From: a virus | IMG/VR virus record: IMGVR_UViG_3300025141_000950 | Span: 1-21,064 of that record | Reading direction: 5' to 3' (one strand) | Length of the DNA stretch: 21,064 bases | Shown: piece after piece, positions 7,973 through 16,923 of the stretch | How positions within the stretch are numbered: the first letter of the stretch is position 1 | Layout: every line of letters begins with the position of its first letter | Program-made: the position numbers and the translations under genes | The notes under the pieces: model-generated | Seen by the model: only the letters and a program-made list of their open reading frames with translations | The model's database searches: none | What the model was told of the DNA's origin: nothing

Positions 7973-8800
7973 TCATCCCAAAATAGTGTTGCGGCCGCCA
8001 GTTGCCGAACGTGCACACACATCGTATCCAGCAAATCCCTTTTCTTTGGCATTATTTAAGCATAATTCTGCAGAATCTTCCCAGTCGTCGGCATCATCCG
8101 TAATCCATTCAAAATCTGCACCATATGGCCATCGGGCGTCTGTCCAACCTTCTCCATGTATATATCCCACTTCTGATCGAATATAGAATGGAACAAAATC
8201 CAAAGCTATATCCACAAACATTGGGGCTAAAATCCCTTCAGTCTTGGAAGAGGTGGCTATGACATCCTTCATTTCTTTCGGAATTTGGGCTTTTTTCTTG
8301 TTTGTTACATAAACGCCTTCTTCAAAATTTGGAGTATAATTAAAGCCTTTAACATACCCAGGCAGTGGACTTCCGTCCGGCTTTTGAATAAAATTTGCAA
8401 ATTTAATTCCTATAAAAGAAGACCTTGGATAAAACATATCATGTTTGCCACCCCATCTGTCAGCCCTTTGTAAAGTCGGAAACATCATCTGCGCCAAAGC
8501 TGAGCATTTTGCTAAATTACTAATGGCTTCGGCTTCGTTTGCGGCAGGAACTGTCCACTCAATATGAAGACTTCGCCTAGGGCGCACTTGATGTGCAATC
8601 GGTACCGATTGATTTGGGTACTGACTCTCCTTCCAGTCTCCATCGAAATTATCAGTAAATCTTTTAACAAAAGCTTTAAATTCAACCATCAATGCTCCCG
8701 TATCTTCAGACCCTAAATGTTGAAATATAATCTTTCCCCAGTTATTTCGATAGCCCATATCACTAGGCATGCCACTTATAACATTTTTAATTTTCCCCAT
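7973..8800 (-). CDS. tail-tube-fold baseplate protein (gp48/gp54-type, tentative)
   Basis: 275 aa. The segments SLHIEWTVPAANEAEA and CSALAQMMFPTLQ (a beta strand followed by a helix that ends in a Pro), GYVKGFNYTPNFEEGVY and PMFVDIALDFVPFY form the pattern of tail-tube-related baseplate proteins, in which a helix packs on a beta sandwich and the last strand carries a P-x-x-x-D/V-x-L pattern. In T4, gp54 and gp48 have this fold and start tube polymerisation on the baseplate. Its place between tape measure and gp53-like gene agrees. A strong AAGGAG site lies inside the end of the tape measure gene; the gap is only 3 bp, so translation is probably coupled. Confidence 0.6.
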   Translation of the reverse strand: MGKIKNVISGMPSDMGYRNNWGKIIFQHLGSEDTGALMVEFKAFVKRFTDNFDGDWKESQYPNQSVPIAHQVRPRRSLHIEWTVPAANEAEAISNLAKCSALAQMMFPTLQRADRWGGKHDMFYPRSSFIGIKFANFIQKPDGSPLPGYVKGFNYTPNFEEGVYVTNKKKAQIPKEMKDVIATSSKTEGILAPMFVDIALDFVPFYIRSEVGYIHGEGWTDARWPYGADFEWITDDADDWEDSAELCLNNAKEKGFAGYDVCARSATGGRNTILG

Positions 8801-8803
8801 TTA

Positions 8804-11188
8804 TTAGGTGCTCCTTAAGCGTGCCGCATTGGCGCGACGGGCTAAACTGTCCTGTACCGCATCTCCAACCGCTTGATTAAAGTGGTATCCAGGAATTTTT
8901 ACATTAATGCTATCTGTAACTAGTACGCCAGGAGGAAGTCGACCTGCTCCACCGCCGGCCGGCAAGGCATTTTGTCGGGCGATATTAACTGCTATGGCTG
9001 TTGATTGGGCCTGAACTGCTGCTGCGCTGCGGCCGCCGGCGCCTCCTGAAACTGCGGCCGAGGCGGCACCAACTTGTCTTGTAACGGTGGCTACTTTAAT
9101 CATTTTTTCCGTTGGCATATCAGCTAATGTATTCCCTAACTTTCTCGCTGCTCCAATCGCCGTTTCGGCACCGGAGACAAAACTGTGCAACCCCTGAGCC
9201 ATGATACCAAATATTTGATAAAATGGTGGAGATTTTTTCTCATGGACCTTCTCATTAAGCTGATAGAACGCATAGCCTAAAACGCCCAACAGAGGTACCA
9301 ATCCAATGATCGCGCTGAGAGAGCTGCCTAGGCCGCCGGCAAACCCAGCCGTAGCTATTCTGGCGGCAGCCACTCTAAGCGTAAATGCAGCGATACCAAG
9401 AGAAAGCTTGTAAAGTCCCATATATAATAGTGCAGTTGAAGGCGACATTTCGTTTAAAATTCTAGCGAATGCTTGTATGTAAGGCACTACTTTTTCCGCA
9501 AAAGTACCAAATTCTTGCATCACGCGAACAAGCCTTTGTGCAATAGGCACTAATTGCATTCCAACCTCGGCCAATCTTTGTTGCGCCTGAACTTGTTGTT
9601 CGGCTTTTTGTTGTAGTGCGGCAACTTTCTCCATATCTCCTTTATAAAAGGCCGCGGCGGTCCCCAATTCTTTAAATCCGGCCGCGGCAGCCAAGGCTCT
9701 TTTGTGGAATCTGCCAAGTGCATCCCAATTCATATTAGTCGCTTGAAATCCCTCACGAAGCAGCTGCAATCTTTCTCCCTCGTCTGCTTTAAGCATCCGA
9801 AGCGTGTTAAAATAGGCGCCGCCTAAAATTGTGTTCAATCTAGAAACTGAAGTGGCTGCGCCCTCAAATGTATCATACTGGGCAACAACACTAAGAAGTT
9901 TTTGTGTTTCAACACCGGTGGCTTTTTGCACTGATACCAATTGTTGAAAAACCCTAACTGCTTGTGGGCCCGAATATTGAGCTAAAGTATCCAGAGATCC
10001 AAGATATGCTTTAACAACTTGTGCTGGTTTTTCGCCAATAGTAATTGCAGTGTTATATAGCTGATTCATTGCTCTCGTTGATTCTTGACCAAAAATACGA
10101 GTAGATTTATCAACCACTGTAGCAAAATCGTCATAAGCTATTCCAGCACGATGGGCAGCTATGCCAAGCCTATCTAATGCTATTCTTTCGGTAGCGGTTT
10201 GTTCTGAGTATCTTTTTGACAAACCAAACAAAGATGATTGTAGCTGAACTAACTCGCCGTATGAAGCGGCCATTTGTTTGATGGCTCTGTCATTAAATGC
10301 TGTCGTGAGGCCGCGAGCAAATTCTTGAGAGGCTCCAGTTGCCGAGCGCAATGAAACTTGTGATCTATCAATCTCTTTGACCATGTAAATCGTTTTCTCT
10401 TGAATCTTCATTATAGTTGAGCCAACGATGTTTGACACGGATGCAGCATTATTTAAAGAATTAACAAGATTGCTTGTTGAGCTAACCAATCCCTTAACGG
10501 CCCCTTGAGATTGTATAGATGACTTTGTCATTGTCGTAAAAGCGCCCATCATCGTATTTTGCCAATCACTACTTATGCCTGTCAACATTCTCATGGCACT
10601 TTCAGAGTGCTTAGAAGTCTGCATCGCGGCTTCTCTAAATCGTATTTGAGCAGAAATTTGTTTAATTAAATTGTCATGTTGCGCCTCGCCTATCTGTAAA
10701 TTGCCGCGTAAGAGACCTGCTTCTTGTTCTTGCAGGGAGTTTTTTCGCTGTTGGAGGCTTAAAACTGTTTGTGACTTTTCGCCCTCGCTAGTAATTGCTT
10801 TTTGAATTTCACCATCTAATGCCCTCTGTTGTCTTCGCAGAGCTTCTATGTTTCGCTTTCTTGTTGCATCTGTGGTAGTTATAAGATTTAATTGTTTTTT
10901 GAGTTCAGCCGTCTCTTCTTTGAGGACAAAATTTCTTCGCTGTTCACTGTTAGAAATTTCGCCTGTGGCTTGTTTTATTTGTAATTTTTGTTTGAGTTCT
11001 GCGTCGAAAGCTTGGACTGTTTGTTGGGCATATTGTAATAGCGCCGCTTCGCTTTGCGTGTGTTCATTTTTAATTGAACTAATTTGAAAAAGTAAGTCGC
11101 GCAGCTGTTCCGTGCCGGCTACTTGGGCATTCAACACATTTGGATCAATCGGAGGACCTCCTCCTCCGCCGGCTGGTTCATCTGCCAT
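8804..11188 (-). CDS. tail tape measure protein
   Basis: 794 aa. The first 25 residues are Gly/Pro-rich, then a long Gln/Glu/Lys-rich coiled coil runs to about residue 175, followed by an extended helical body with many Ala, Gln and Ser. Hydrophobic segments occur at about 588-610 and 620-644 (with AIIGLVPLLGVLGYAFYQL), as is common in tape measure proteins, whose hydrophobic part may help DNA cross the host membrane. The C-terminus is Ala/Gly-rich with a final basic RANAARLRST. At the usual 1.5 angstrom per residue the tail would be at most about 120 nm. It is the longest helical gene downstream of tube and chaperone genes, which fits tape measure position. Confidence 0.82.
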   Translation of the reverse strand: MADEPAGGGGGPPIDPNVLNAQVAGTEQLRDLLFQISSIKNEHTQSEAALLQYAQQTVQAFDAELKQKLQIKQATGEISNSEQRRNFVLKEETAELKKQLNLITTTDATRKRNIEALRRQQRALDGEIQKAITSEGEKSQTVLSLQQRKNSLQEQEAGLLRGNLQIGEAQHDNLIKQISAQIRFREAAMQTSKHSESAMRMLTGISSDWQNTMMGAFTTMTKSSIQSQGAVKGLVSSTSNLVNSLNNAASVSNIVGSTIMKIQEKTIYMVKEIDRSQVSLRSATGASQEFARGLTTAFNDRAIKQMAASYGELVQLQSSLFGLSKRYSEQTATERIALDRLGIAAHRAGIAYDDFATVVDKSTRIFGQESTRAMNQLYNTAITIGEKPAQVVKAYLGSLDTLAQYSGPQAVRVFQQLVSVQKATGVETQKLLSVVAQYDTFEGAATSVSRLNTILGGAYFNTLRMLKADEGERLQLLREGFQATNMNWDALGRFHKRALAAAAGFKELGTAAAFYKGDMEKVAALQQKAEQQVQAQQRLAEVGMQLVPIAQRLVRVMQEFGTFAEKVVPYIQAFARILNEMSPSTALLYMGLYKLSLGIAAFTLRVAAARIATAGFAGGLGSSLSAIIGLVPLLGVLGYAFYQLNEKVHEKKSPPFYQIFGIMAQGLHSFVSGAETAIGAARKLGNTLADMPTEKMIKVATVTRQVGAASAAVSGGAGGRSAAAVQAQSTAIAVNIARQNALPAGGGAGRLPPGVLVTDSINVKIPGYHFNQAVGDAVQDSLARRANAARLRST

Positions 11189-11204
11189 AAGTTAACATAA
11201 TTCC

Positions 11205-11618
11205 TTATTTAAATGGCCATAACAGGCCAGTTATTTTTTCAAATGTTTCAATTGCATCATACAATTCGTATCGAGACTCTTTTGTTCTTTCATCTTTCAA
11301 GCCCCAATGTACATATGCTTCCATATATTTCTTTTCTGCGGCCAAAGCTAGAGCCAGCGCTTTTAATTGCCCTTTGGTGCCTGTAACTTTAACATCAGCT
11401 TCCTCGTATTGGCTGCCTTTTCCATTTTCTTCAGCTTCTGCAACCATTGATTCATATTCGTCTGATGTTGGGATTTTGCCAAACATTCTTTTCAAAATTG
11501 TTTTAAGTGTTTCCCCGAACATTGCCAAAAAACTTTCATTAATTTGGCCTTTTTGTGCAGATCTTAAATCTAAATGATGTAAGTTTAATTTATCCTCAGA
11601 TATAATTCTTTGTTCCAT
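11205..11618 (-). CDS. 137-aa unknown protein preceding the tape measure gene
   Basis: Not recognised. The sequence is mostly helical: an N-terminal segment (1-30), a helix with FLAMFGETLKTILKRMFGK (29-47), an acidic loop (52-75), and a C-terminal helical hairpin with LKALALALAAEKKYMEAYVHW (about 85-106) ending in LLWPFK. No signal or membrane anchor. It is set apart from the chaperone genes by a terminator and has its own upstream motif (11642-11653) and GGAGGA ribosome site, so it may start the transcript for the tape measure and baseplate genes. A tape measure partner or minor tail protein is possible from position. Confidence 0.78.
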   Translation of the reverse strand: MEQRIISEDKLNLHHLDLRSAQKGQINESFLAMFGETLKTILKRMFGKIPTSDEYESMVAEAEENGKGSQYEEADVKVTGTKGQLKALALALAAEKKYMEAYVHWGLKDERTKESRYELYDAIETFEKITGLLWPFK

Positions 11619-11641
11619 GAAAAGAATCCTCCGTCTTCTTG

Positions 11642-11653
11642 TAGTAAATAGTG
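11642..11653 (-). promoter_or_regulatory. candidate promoter motif (CACTATTTACTA)
   Basis: One of four best copies of a motif of form nACTAtTTAtwA. It lies 17 nt downstream of a terminator stem and ends 23 nt before the ATG of the 137-aa gene, where a promoter restarting transcription toward the tape measure gene would be expected. Confidence 0.45.
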
Positions 11654-11670
11654 TTTAAGTTGAAAATAAA

Positions 11671-11692
11671 AAGCCGAGGAGGTCCTCGGCTT
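11671..11692 (-). terminator. intrinsic terminator after the gp26-like/55-aa genes
   Basis: A 9-bp perfect stem AAGCCGAGG / CCTCGGCTT with a 4-nt loop is followed on the minus strand by TTTTTATTTT. Runs of T on one side and A on the other let it act in both directions, but all neighbouring genes are on the minus strand. Confidence 0.85.
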
Positions 11693-11702
11693 CAAAAAAA
11701 TA

Positions 11703-11870
11703 TTAATTTTTATTTTTCATATTTTCATATTCTTCTTTTTCTTGTTCAAATTGCTTTGTGAGCCTTTTTACAAACCAGTTTCTCAGCCCAACAGGGAGAT
11801 TATAGGCTTCAAAAAGGCTCCAGCCGCCGTGATATTTTAATAAAAAGAATTGTTCATATACATCTTGCAT
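11703..11870 (-). CDS. 55-aa ORF, probable frameshift extension of the gp26-like protein
   Basis: The frame is open from upstream of the gp26-like stop to the TAA at 11703-11705. Counting from its only usable ATG (11870) it gives 55 aa, with the features HGGWSLFEAYNLPVGLRNWF (14-33) and a charged helical end (EQEKEEYENMKN). A compact W-x-x-x-E-x-x-x-L-P-x-x-x-R-x-W-F pattern of this kind occurs in small proteins next to gp26-like genes of T4-like phages (from memory). The ATG lies 4 nt beyond the upstream stop with no Shine-Dalgarno sequence, so I favour expression as a fusion by frameshift at the T7 run (11889-11895); reinitiation after the stop is the alternative. It lies between tube and tape measure genes, where tail assembly chaperones are encoded. 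Confidence 0.75.
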   Translation of the reverse strand: MQDVYEQFFLLKYHGGWSLFEAYNLPVGLRNWFVKRLTKQFEQEKEEYENMKNKN

Positions 11871-11874
11871 GTAA

Positions 11875-12714
11875 TCATTGCTTAGGCCAAAAAAAGTCCG
11901 CAGTGAGCGGAACCTCCAGTTTCGTTTCCGAATTGCAATATAAGCATGAAAAATCTTGTGTTAAATCTATGTTTGGAGAAATTTTTGTATACACATTTCG
12001 AAGATGTCTTGAGTCTTTTGCGGGCATGTTCTCAATAAAGCTTGAAACTTGAGATGGATCAGATACTCCATTCACAGCAACGACAAACATTTTTATCTGA
12101 TCCGTTACTGCCGTTTGATTTAAATTATGCTTTTTGTGTTGCTGCACCATAAACATATATTTTTGTTCATCGACGCCAGTCAGAAGCTTGGCTTCAACTT
12201 GGACATCATTGCTGGGCAATGTAATTAAAAATGTTTTATTTTTAGTTACCTCGGTGGATTCAACATTTTTTTCTCCATGATCTACTCTTACATTTTCTAA
12301 ATTAAATTCATAATTTGAAAAATGGTCACAAAAGGGGCATTTTATTTTAGTTTCATATAAAGCGCCATAAGCAGATATTCTCGCAGTAATTAATATTGCA
12401 TTTTTATCACCTACCAAAAGATCCTCCACTCTAACACTCTTATCAACTATTAAATTTTCAATCAGTCTTTCAATCGCAATGCCTTTTTTTAGAAGTGCGC
12501 CAGAAGTTAAAATATCTTCGTCCTTGGCGGTCATTTGTCGAATTTCTATATGCTCTTGACCACATAAAGGATGGCCTTCTTGATAGTATCGCCCCTTTGA
12601 AGGCAATTCAACAAAATCTGTGGGTGTTACAAAATGTAAAGTTTTTACTTCTTCTGAAGGTGGCGGAGTTGAATCTACGTCGCGCGGTTTGAGCCGCTCT
12701 TCATTATTCCTCAT
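11875..12714 (-). CDS. gp26-like baseplate/tail assembly protein with zinc ribbon
   Basis: 279 aa. After a Pro-rich N-terminus comes FVELPSKGRYY (34-44), then an alpha-helical core with MTAKDEDILTSGALLKKG (61-78), LIVDKSVRVEDLLVGDKNAI (88-107) and a helix before a CxxC pair. This order is typical of T4 gp26-like baseplate hub/assembly proteins. Two CxxC pairs, C126/C129 (CPFC) and C257/C260 (CLYC), suggest a zinc ribbon. In T4 gp26 participates in hub assembly. Position between tube and tape measure, plus a slippery U7 five codons before the stop, suggests the short/long product pair of tail assembly chaperones. It starts 34 bp after the tube gene. No terminator separates it from the tube gene. 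Confidence 0.72.
   Translation of the reverse strand: MRNNEERLKPRDVDSTPPPSEEVKTLHFVTPTDFVELPSKGRYYQEGHPLCGQEHIEIRQMTAKDEDILTSGALLKKGIAIERLIENLIVDKSVRVEDLLVGDKNAILITARISAYGALYETKIKCPFCDHFSNYEFNLENVRVDHGEKNVESTEVTKNKTFLITLPSNDVQVEAKLLTGVDEQKYMFMVQQHKKHNLNQTAVTDQIKMFVVAVNGVSDPSQVSSFIENMPAKDSRHLRNVYTKISPNIDLTQDFSCLYCNSETKLEVPLTADFFWPKQ
11887..11898 (-). other. putative +1 (or -2) ribosomal frameshift site, U7
   Basis: The gp26-like frame reads GAC TTT TTT TGG CCT AAG CAA TGA. In a run of seven T, a peptidyl-tRNA-Phe on UUU can slip one base forward to another UUU with full re-pairing, then read GGC CTA AGC into the 55-aa frame. A -2 slip on the same run gives the same downstream frame with one extra Phe. 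The site is 5 codons before the zero-frame stop. No experiment here shows it is used. Confidence 0.55.
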
Positions 12715-12748
12715 TATTACCTCTTATCTTTTTTCAATTTTTCACTTG

Positions 12749-13345
12749 CTAAAGGCCTTTGTTATGGCCTTTCGGGAATGTATTTGTGTTATTGTATATA
12801 CTGCTACCCATGGGGCCGCCCAAATTCTCACCCTTGTTGTAAGTCTTCAAGTAAGCCCAGTCGTAGCGGAGTGTTAACGATATTGTCATAATATCATCAC
12901 TATCATAACTTAAATCGCCAAACTTCACATCTTTGATCCATGGCTTGTGTAGAGTCCAGCTTTCAATATTGTTTCCGTCATGGTCAATCTGTTCAATTCT
13001 TACGCTATTTAAATAGGTAGTAGCACGTTCCTTGCTCATTGTTGGCCAATAATCTTCGTATCCGGTATGCGGGGGTGTATATCCGGAGGCCTCAATAATG
13101 CTCATTACAGTAGAAGCGGCGTCTGGAGAAACTGGGTCAACTAAAACAACACTAATTTGGTTCCATTCTACTCGGCCGGGATACCAAAACGTATGATTAA
13201 TAAATCTATGGGAAATTTCAGAAACTGAAAAACCCGGCTTAGAAACTGATTTCGCTAAATAGGTGGCAATATTATTAATTCTAACTACCCATCTAAAAGA
13301 GCGTTTGGTTTCGGGGGCATTGGACCAAAAATTATTTTGTGCCAT
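12749..13345 (-). CDS. tail tube protein, gp19-like
   Basis: 198 aa, close to T4 gp19 (163 aa). It starts with FRWVVRINNIATYLAKSVSK (17-36), the first strands typical of tube proteins, followed by a helix-turn with the motif PGFSVSEISHRFINHTFWYP, a beta strand pair ISVVLVDPVSP, a helix ASTVMSIIEA, and late strands YLNSVRIEQID and ISLTLRYDWAYL near the C-terminus. The protein polymerises into the inner tube through which DNA is injected. It lies directly downstream of the sheath, the usual order. A strong AAGGAGAAA site precedes the ATG. Confidence 0.9.
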   Translation of the reverse strand: MAQNNFWSNAPETKRSFRWVVRINNIATYLAKSVSKPGFSVSEISHRFINHTFWYPGRVEWNQISVVLVDPVSPDAASTVMSIIEASGYTPPHTGYEDYWPTMSKERATTYLNSVRIEQIDHDGNNIESWTLHKPWIKDVKFGDLSYDSDDIMTISLTLRYDWAYLKTYNKGENLGGPMGSSIYNNTNTFPKGHNKGL

Positions 13346-13375
13346 CTGTTGTTTCTCCTTAAAGGACTACTTCAT

Positions 13376-13387
13376 TAATAAGTAGTG
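13376..13387 (-). promoter_or_regulatory. candidate promoter motif (CACTACTTATTA)
   Basis: A copy of the shared motif in the 64-nt gap between sheath and tube genes, ending 30 nt before the tube ATG. It overlaps one arm of a 7-bp stem-loop (ACTACTT 13366-13372 with AAGTAGT 13380-13386), so the site could also be an RNA structure. Confidence 0.45.
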
Positions 13388-13409
13388 TTAATTTTCTTTT
13401 TCTTCCACA

Positions 13410-16400
13410 TTAATCTTCAAAAGAAGCGCCAGAGCTTGTAATAATAAAATCAAGCGCAATAAACTCAATTGCTCTAGCAGGTTTCAAGAAGATCTTAGCA
13501 TACATAATATTTCTATCAACCATTTCTGGAGTGGTTGTAGTCTCGTCCAAGATTAATTTATAATCAGTCAGACCGTAATTTACTCTAACATCATTTAATA
13601 TTTTGTCGACATGTCCTGAAAATCCATTCCATGTATCTTTAACGTTTTGCTCAAATAAGGTCTGCGAAGCAACTCTTGAAATTTCCTTTTTGAGGAAAAT
13701 CAACAGTCGTCGAACGTTAATTCTATCAAGCGCTGATGCTGTTAGCTGTAAAGTTTTTTGACCAAAAATTACAAGACCTTCCGCGGGGAACGAAGCAATC
13801 GGATTAACATTAACATCATAAAGCTTGTCTCTTTGTTTCGAAGTTAAATGTTGACGTACGCCAGTGACCGTAAGGCCGCCGGCTCCAGTCGCAGTTAAAC
13901 CGCCTCGTGAAAATCCAGCTGGTGCAAACCAAACATCTTTTACGGCTTCACTATATGCCATAGCACCCAAGGCAACAACAGAAGGAGGACACCAGAACAT
14001 CACTCCAGATTGTCTATCCTTAACTTGAACCCATGGATAATATGCAGCACCATAACTTGAATCAAGTTCGCGGTCCTTCATGGAATTTACGGCCTGATCG
14101 ATATCGCCTAAACGAGTTGCGTCGTCACTAGTATTTTCCGTGTCGGGAACAAAGTCATTTTCAATATCAATAATTGCTAATGCATCTGCGCGCTCTTCAC
14201 AAGTTCTTACAAGGCGTTCTGTAATTTTTCTATTAGTTACGCCAGGAATTGTCATTAAATTGCATTCAACTTGTTCTGGATCTCGTACTACATCAATCGC
14301 TCTCATAAGAGTGTGATAAGCATAGCTTAGTTTTTCGTCGCCATCGTCGCTGGCCGCGGCCAAAACATCTTGATTTCTAAATGGTTCTCGCTCTTTAATA
14401 TCTAAGCCGTCGAAACCGCCATAGAAAACAGTTGTAAACTTATTGATGCCTGCAGCAGAAGCAGTCAGGAGATTGTTTGTACCGCTTAATGCGGTCCAAG
14501 AAGTTCCTAATTGGCGGCTACCGCTAACATAATGGAATCTCTTAGTATTGTTATCATAACCAACATCATCCAATGTAAAAACCCAAGAACGTTCCGCATT
14601 GACATAATCAACTGGGCTATCAACGATATCAAATGCATCTTTTGTTTGGCCCGGCAATGAACGTGCAGCATCTTTAACACTGTTTTCAAAGCGTATATTT
14701 CCTGCTGCAGCCTTTGTAGTGTCTGCTCCAAAGTATGCCTTCGTATCATCAACTATGCCGCCCTCAGAAGCACTAGTTCGGAGTGCTATTGCGGGAAATT
14801 TGAAGCTTCCTGTAAAGTCAAAGTTTCCAACATGTACACCATCACCAGCGTGTCTGGATGCACTAACATGACATTGCGAGATATCGCCGGCTGCTTCTAC
14901 AAATGTTGCAGCGGGGGCTGTGAGTCCAGCAAATTTTCCGAATGTACTTCCGCTTTTAATGGTAAATCCTCTAAATCGGATTGGACCATAGGAACCAAAT
15001 GGCATGTGCTCTCGTGTCGGGCTGTCTTCGTGCACTACAACTCTCATAAATTTGGAAACATTGTCATAGTCACCATGATAATCTACACGTCTATCTGTAG
15101 TGTTCCATGTGGTAAACTTTGTACCGATTCTTCGTCCAATATAATTTGGCGAGGAAGGATTCATATTAAGATTTGAATACTTTTCGATAATCTGCTTGCT
15201 CTTATCACTATCAGCAATTCTGCGGAGTTCAACTGCAAATGTTGGCCAGGTTTTGTCTGATTTCGCAGGTTTAATATCAATAATCGAAACCTTTAAATTG
15301 TTTTGGTTCCATTCGCCCGTGTCCATAGCAACAAATCTAAACAATCTTTTAGCTCTATCTTGATCTAAACCATCATAATCATTTGCGGTATTCGCAATAA
15401 CATTTCCAAGATCTTGAGAAATAATCCAGCCAGTTTCAGCATTGATGGATTCTTTTCTTTGTTTACTGTATTCATATTGTGTCGCGCTTCCGGAAGAAAG
15501 TCCCAAAACGACACCAAAGGCTTTTCCGGCGCCGGTTCCAGTTAGTGTTTCGGCAACTGATCTTTCGAAAGTTTCTCCAAGCCAATATTTCTTTGTTGTA
15601 GAGTAAATATTTGAATTTGTCAGCATTGGATTAGTATTGAATACCTTTCGAATATATTTATCTGAAGAGGGATCGAAATTAAATGATGTATCAATAATTT
15701 TGCTTTTATCCGTGTCTTTTAGCATGATTTTAAATTCAGTAGTTGCGCCTGAGCCGCCCAAACTTTGAACCAGGACACAAGAGCCTGAAGTTGGTCCGCC
15801 ATTTGTGTCGCCATCATTTCTTTGACTACCTGTAAGTTCAACTGTTCCTTGATCCATGTACCAAACAGCGGCGAGAGTACCTGTTAAAGCTGCCTGAGCG
15901 TTGTCGACGCCGCCAGCAAATGCGCCAATGGTGACAGTGAAGTTCTCCGCGGACATCGCGGCGGAGGCGCCGGGGAGAACATTCTCTAGTGTCATTCCCT
16001 GCGCGCTGGCATCCGCGGATCCGGGCAGGCCAGTGATTGTTAGTGTACCGGCGTGGCCGTTGGCGTGCTCAATTGCAGCTTTTAACACGCTTAAAAATGT
16101 GTATTGATTGTCGCCACCAGTTATATTGATACCAACAGCCACCGCTTTAGATGCGCCGGAAGTAATTGTATGGGTTGTACCAGTGTTAACGTTGTCGGTT
16201 TCACCACTTATAAGTACGGTACCACTACCTTGGCCGCCGCCGGCACCAGTGTCTGATGCGACATAATCTATTTTTGTACCAACACCATCAGTGATGGTAA
16301 TGTAATCACCAGATGATACTGCCATTGTGGCGTGACTAGCGGCAAGAGTGCCTTGAGCGACATTAATTGTTCCTGTTGCTTTGGCGCCCATCGAACCAGA

Positions 16401-16844
16401 CGCAATAACAAAAAGTCCATATGCACCACCAGAGGTCCCGTCATCTCCGATGTCGGGACTTACTTGTTTTGTCGTATTCCAACCGGCCAATCCTTTATTG
16501 GTAAGAGTGGCATCAGCTAAGCTATGTTCCTTTCCTAAAAGTCGGACAAACGTTATGGGGCTGTTATTTCGTAAATATGCTTGTGCGGCAAAAGCGCCAT
16601 ATGTTGGGCCTGAATAATTACCATTTCTCCAAACATCATCTGCTTTTCCGCCGGGGATCGGATCACCAAATATTTCAGTAAACTCTAAAAATGAATTAAC
16701 TGTAACCGGCTTCATTGCTGGGCCGCGTTCTGCGCGTCCAATGATTACCGGTCCCATTTTAACCGGTACGGCCGGCAGTTGGGATTGATCAATTTCGTCA
16801 ATAAAAACCCCGGGCGAAACAAACTTAAATTTATTAACAGACAT
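13410..16844 (-). CDS. tail sheath protein, gp18-like, with large insertion
   Basis: 1144 aa, far longer than T4 gp18 (659 aa). The N-terminus SPGVFIDEIDQSQ...VGPVIIGRAERGPA (10-43) and EFTEIFGDP (54-62) are hallmark sheath motifs, and the C-terminal domain contains RINVRRLLIFLKKEISRVA, FEQN and a final beta strand IEFIALDFIITSS, the part that makes the contractile mesh. Residues about 150-315 are Gly/Ala/Thr-rich beta sequence with a D-G-x-G-T-x-I-D-Y and L-x-x-A-I-x-H-A-N pattern that does not belong to the sheath core; a second less certain insertion (about 640-790) also looks beta-rich. The protein surrounds the tube and contracts on infection. A GAGGAG site precedes the ATG; the upstream motif and 79-nt gap suggest separate transcription. 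Confidence 0.92.
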   Translation of the reverse strand: MSVNKFKFVSPGVFIDEIDQSQLPAVPVKMGPVIIGRAERGPAMKPVTVNSFLEFTEIFGDPIPGGKADDVWRNGNYSGPTYGAFAAQAYLRNNSPITFVRLLGKEHSLADATLTNKGLAGWNTTKQVSPDIGDDGTSGGAYGLFVIASGSMGAKATGTINVAQGTLAASHATMAVSSGDYITITDGVGTKIDYVASDTGAGGGQGSGTVLISGETDNVNTGTTHTITSGASKAVAVGINITGGDNQYTFLSVLKAAIEHANGHAGTLTITGLPGSADASAQGMTLENVLPGASAAMSAENFTVTIGAFAGGVDNAQAALTGTLAAVWYMDQGTVELTGSQRNDGDTNGGPTSGSCVLVQSLGGSGATTEFKIMLKDTDKSKIIDTSFNFDPSSDKYIRKVFNTNPMLTNSNIYSTTKKYWLGETFERSVAETLTGTGAGKAFGVVLGLSSGSATQYEYSKQRKESINAETGWIISQDLGNVIANTANDYDGLDQDRAKRLFRFVAMDTGEWNQNNLKVSIIDIKPAKSDKTWPTFAVELRRIADSDKSKQIIEKYSNLNMNPSSPNYIGRRIGTKFTTWNTTDRRVDYHGDYDNVSKFMRVVVHEDSPTREHMPFGSYGPIRFRGFTIKSGSTFGKFAGLTAPAATFVEAAGDISQCHVSASRHAGDGVHVGNFDFTGSFKFPAIALRTSASEGGIVDDTKAYFGADTTKAAAGNIRFENSVKDAARSLPGQTKDAFDIVDSPVDYVNAERSWVFTLDDVGYDNNTKRFHYVSGSRQLGTSWTALSGTNNLLTASAAGINKFTTVFYGGFDGLDIKEREPFRNQDVLAAASDDGDEKLSYAYHTLMRAIDVVRDPEQVECNLMTIPGVTNRKITERLVRTCEERADALAIIDIENDFVPDTENTSDDATRLGDIDQAVNSMKDRELDSSYGAAYYPWVQVKDRQSGVMFWCPPSVVALGAMAYSEAVKDVWFAPAGFSRGGLTATGAGGLTVTGVRQHLTSKQRDKLYDVNVNPIASFPAEGLVIFGQKTLQLTASALDRINVRRLLIFLKKEISRVASQTLFEQNVKDTWNGFSGHVDKILNDVRVNYGLTDYKLILDETTTTPEMVDRNIMYAKIFLKPARAIEFIALDFIITSSGASFED

Positions 16845-16891
16845 TATCGTTTTCTCCTCTTAAAAACAAGCGACTAACATAGTTTTTTCTT

Positions 16892-16903
16892 TAATAAATA
16901 GTA
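16892..16903 (-). promoter_or_regulatory. candidate promoter motif (TACTATTTATTA)
   Basis: A copy of the shared motif in the gap between the gp15-like and sheath genes, ending 47 nt before the sheath ATG. The leader is AT-rich and carries the sheath Shine-Dalgarno site. Confidence 0.5.
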
Positions 16904-16923
16904 ATGAGAATTTCCAAATTCCT

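Noticed and set aside
16905-16920. Inverted repeat GAATTT/AAATTC before the sheath leader as a terminator
   Set aside because: AT-only stem with a 2-nt loop and no clear U-tract; likely chance.
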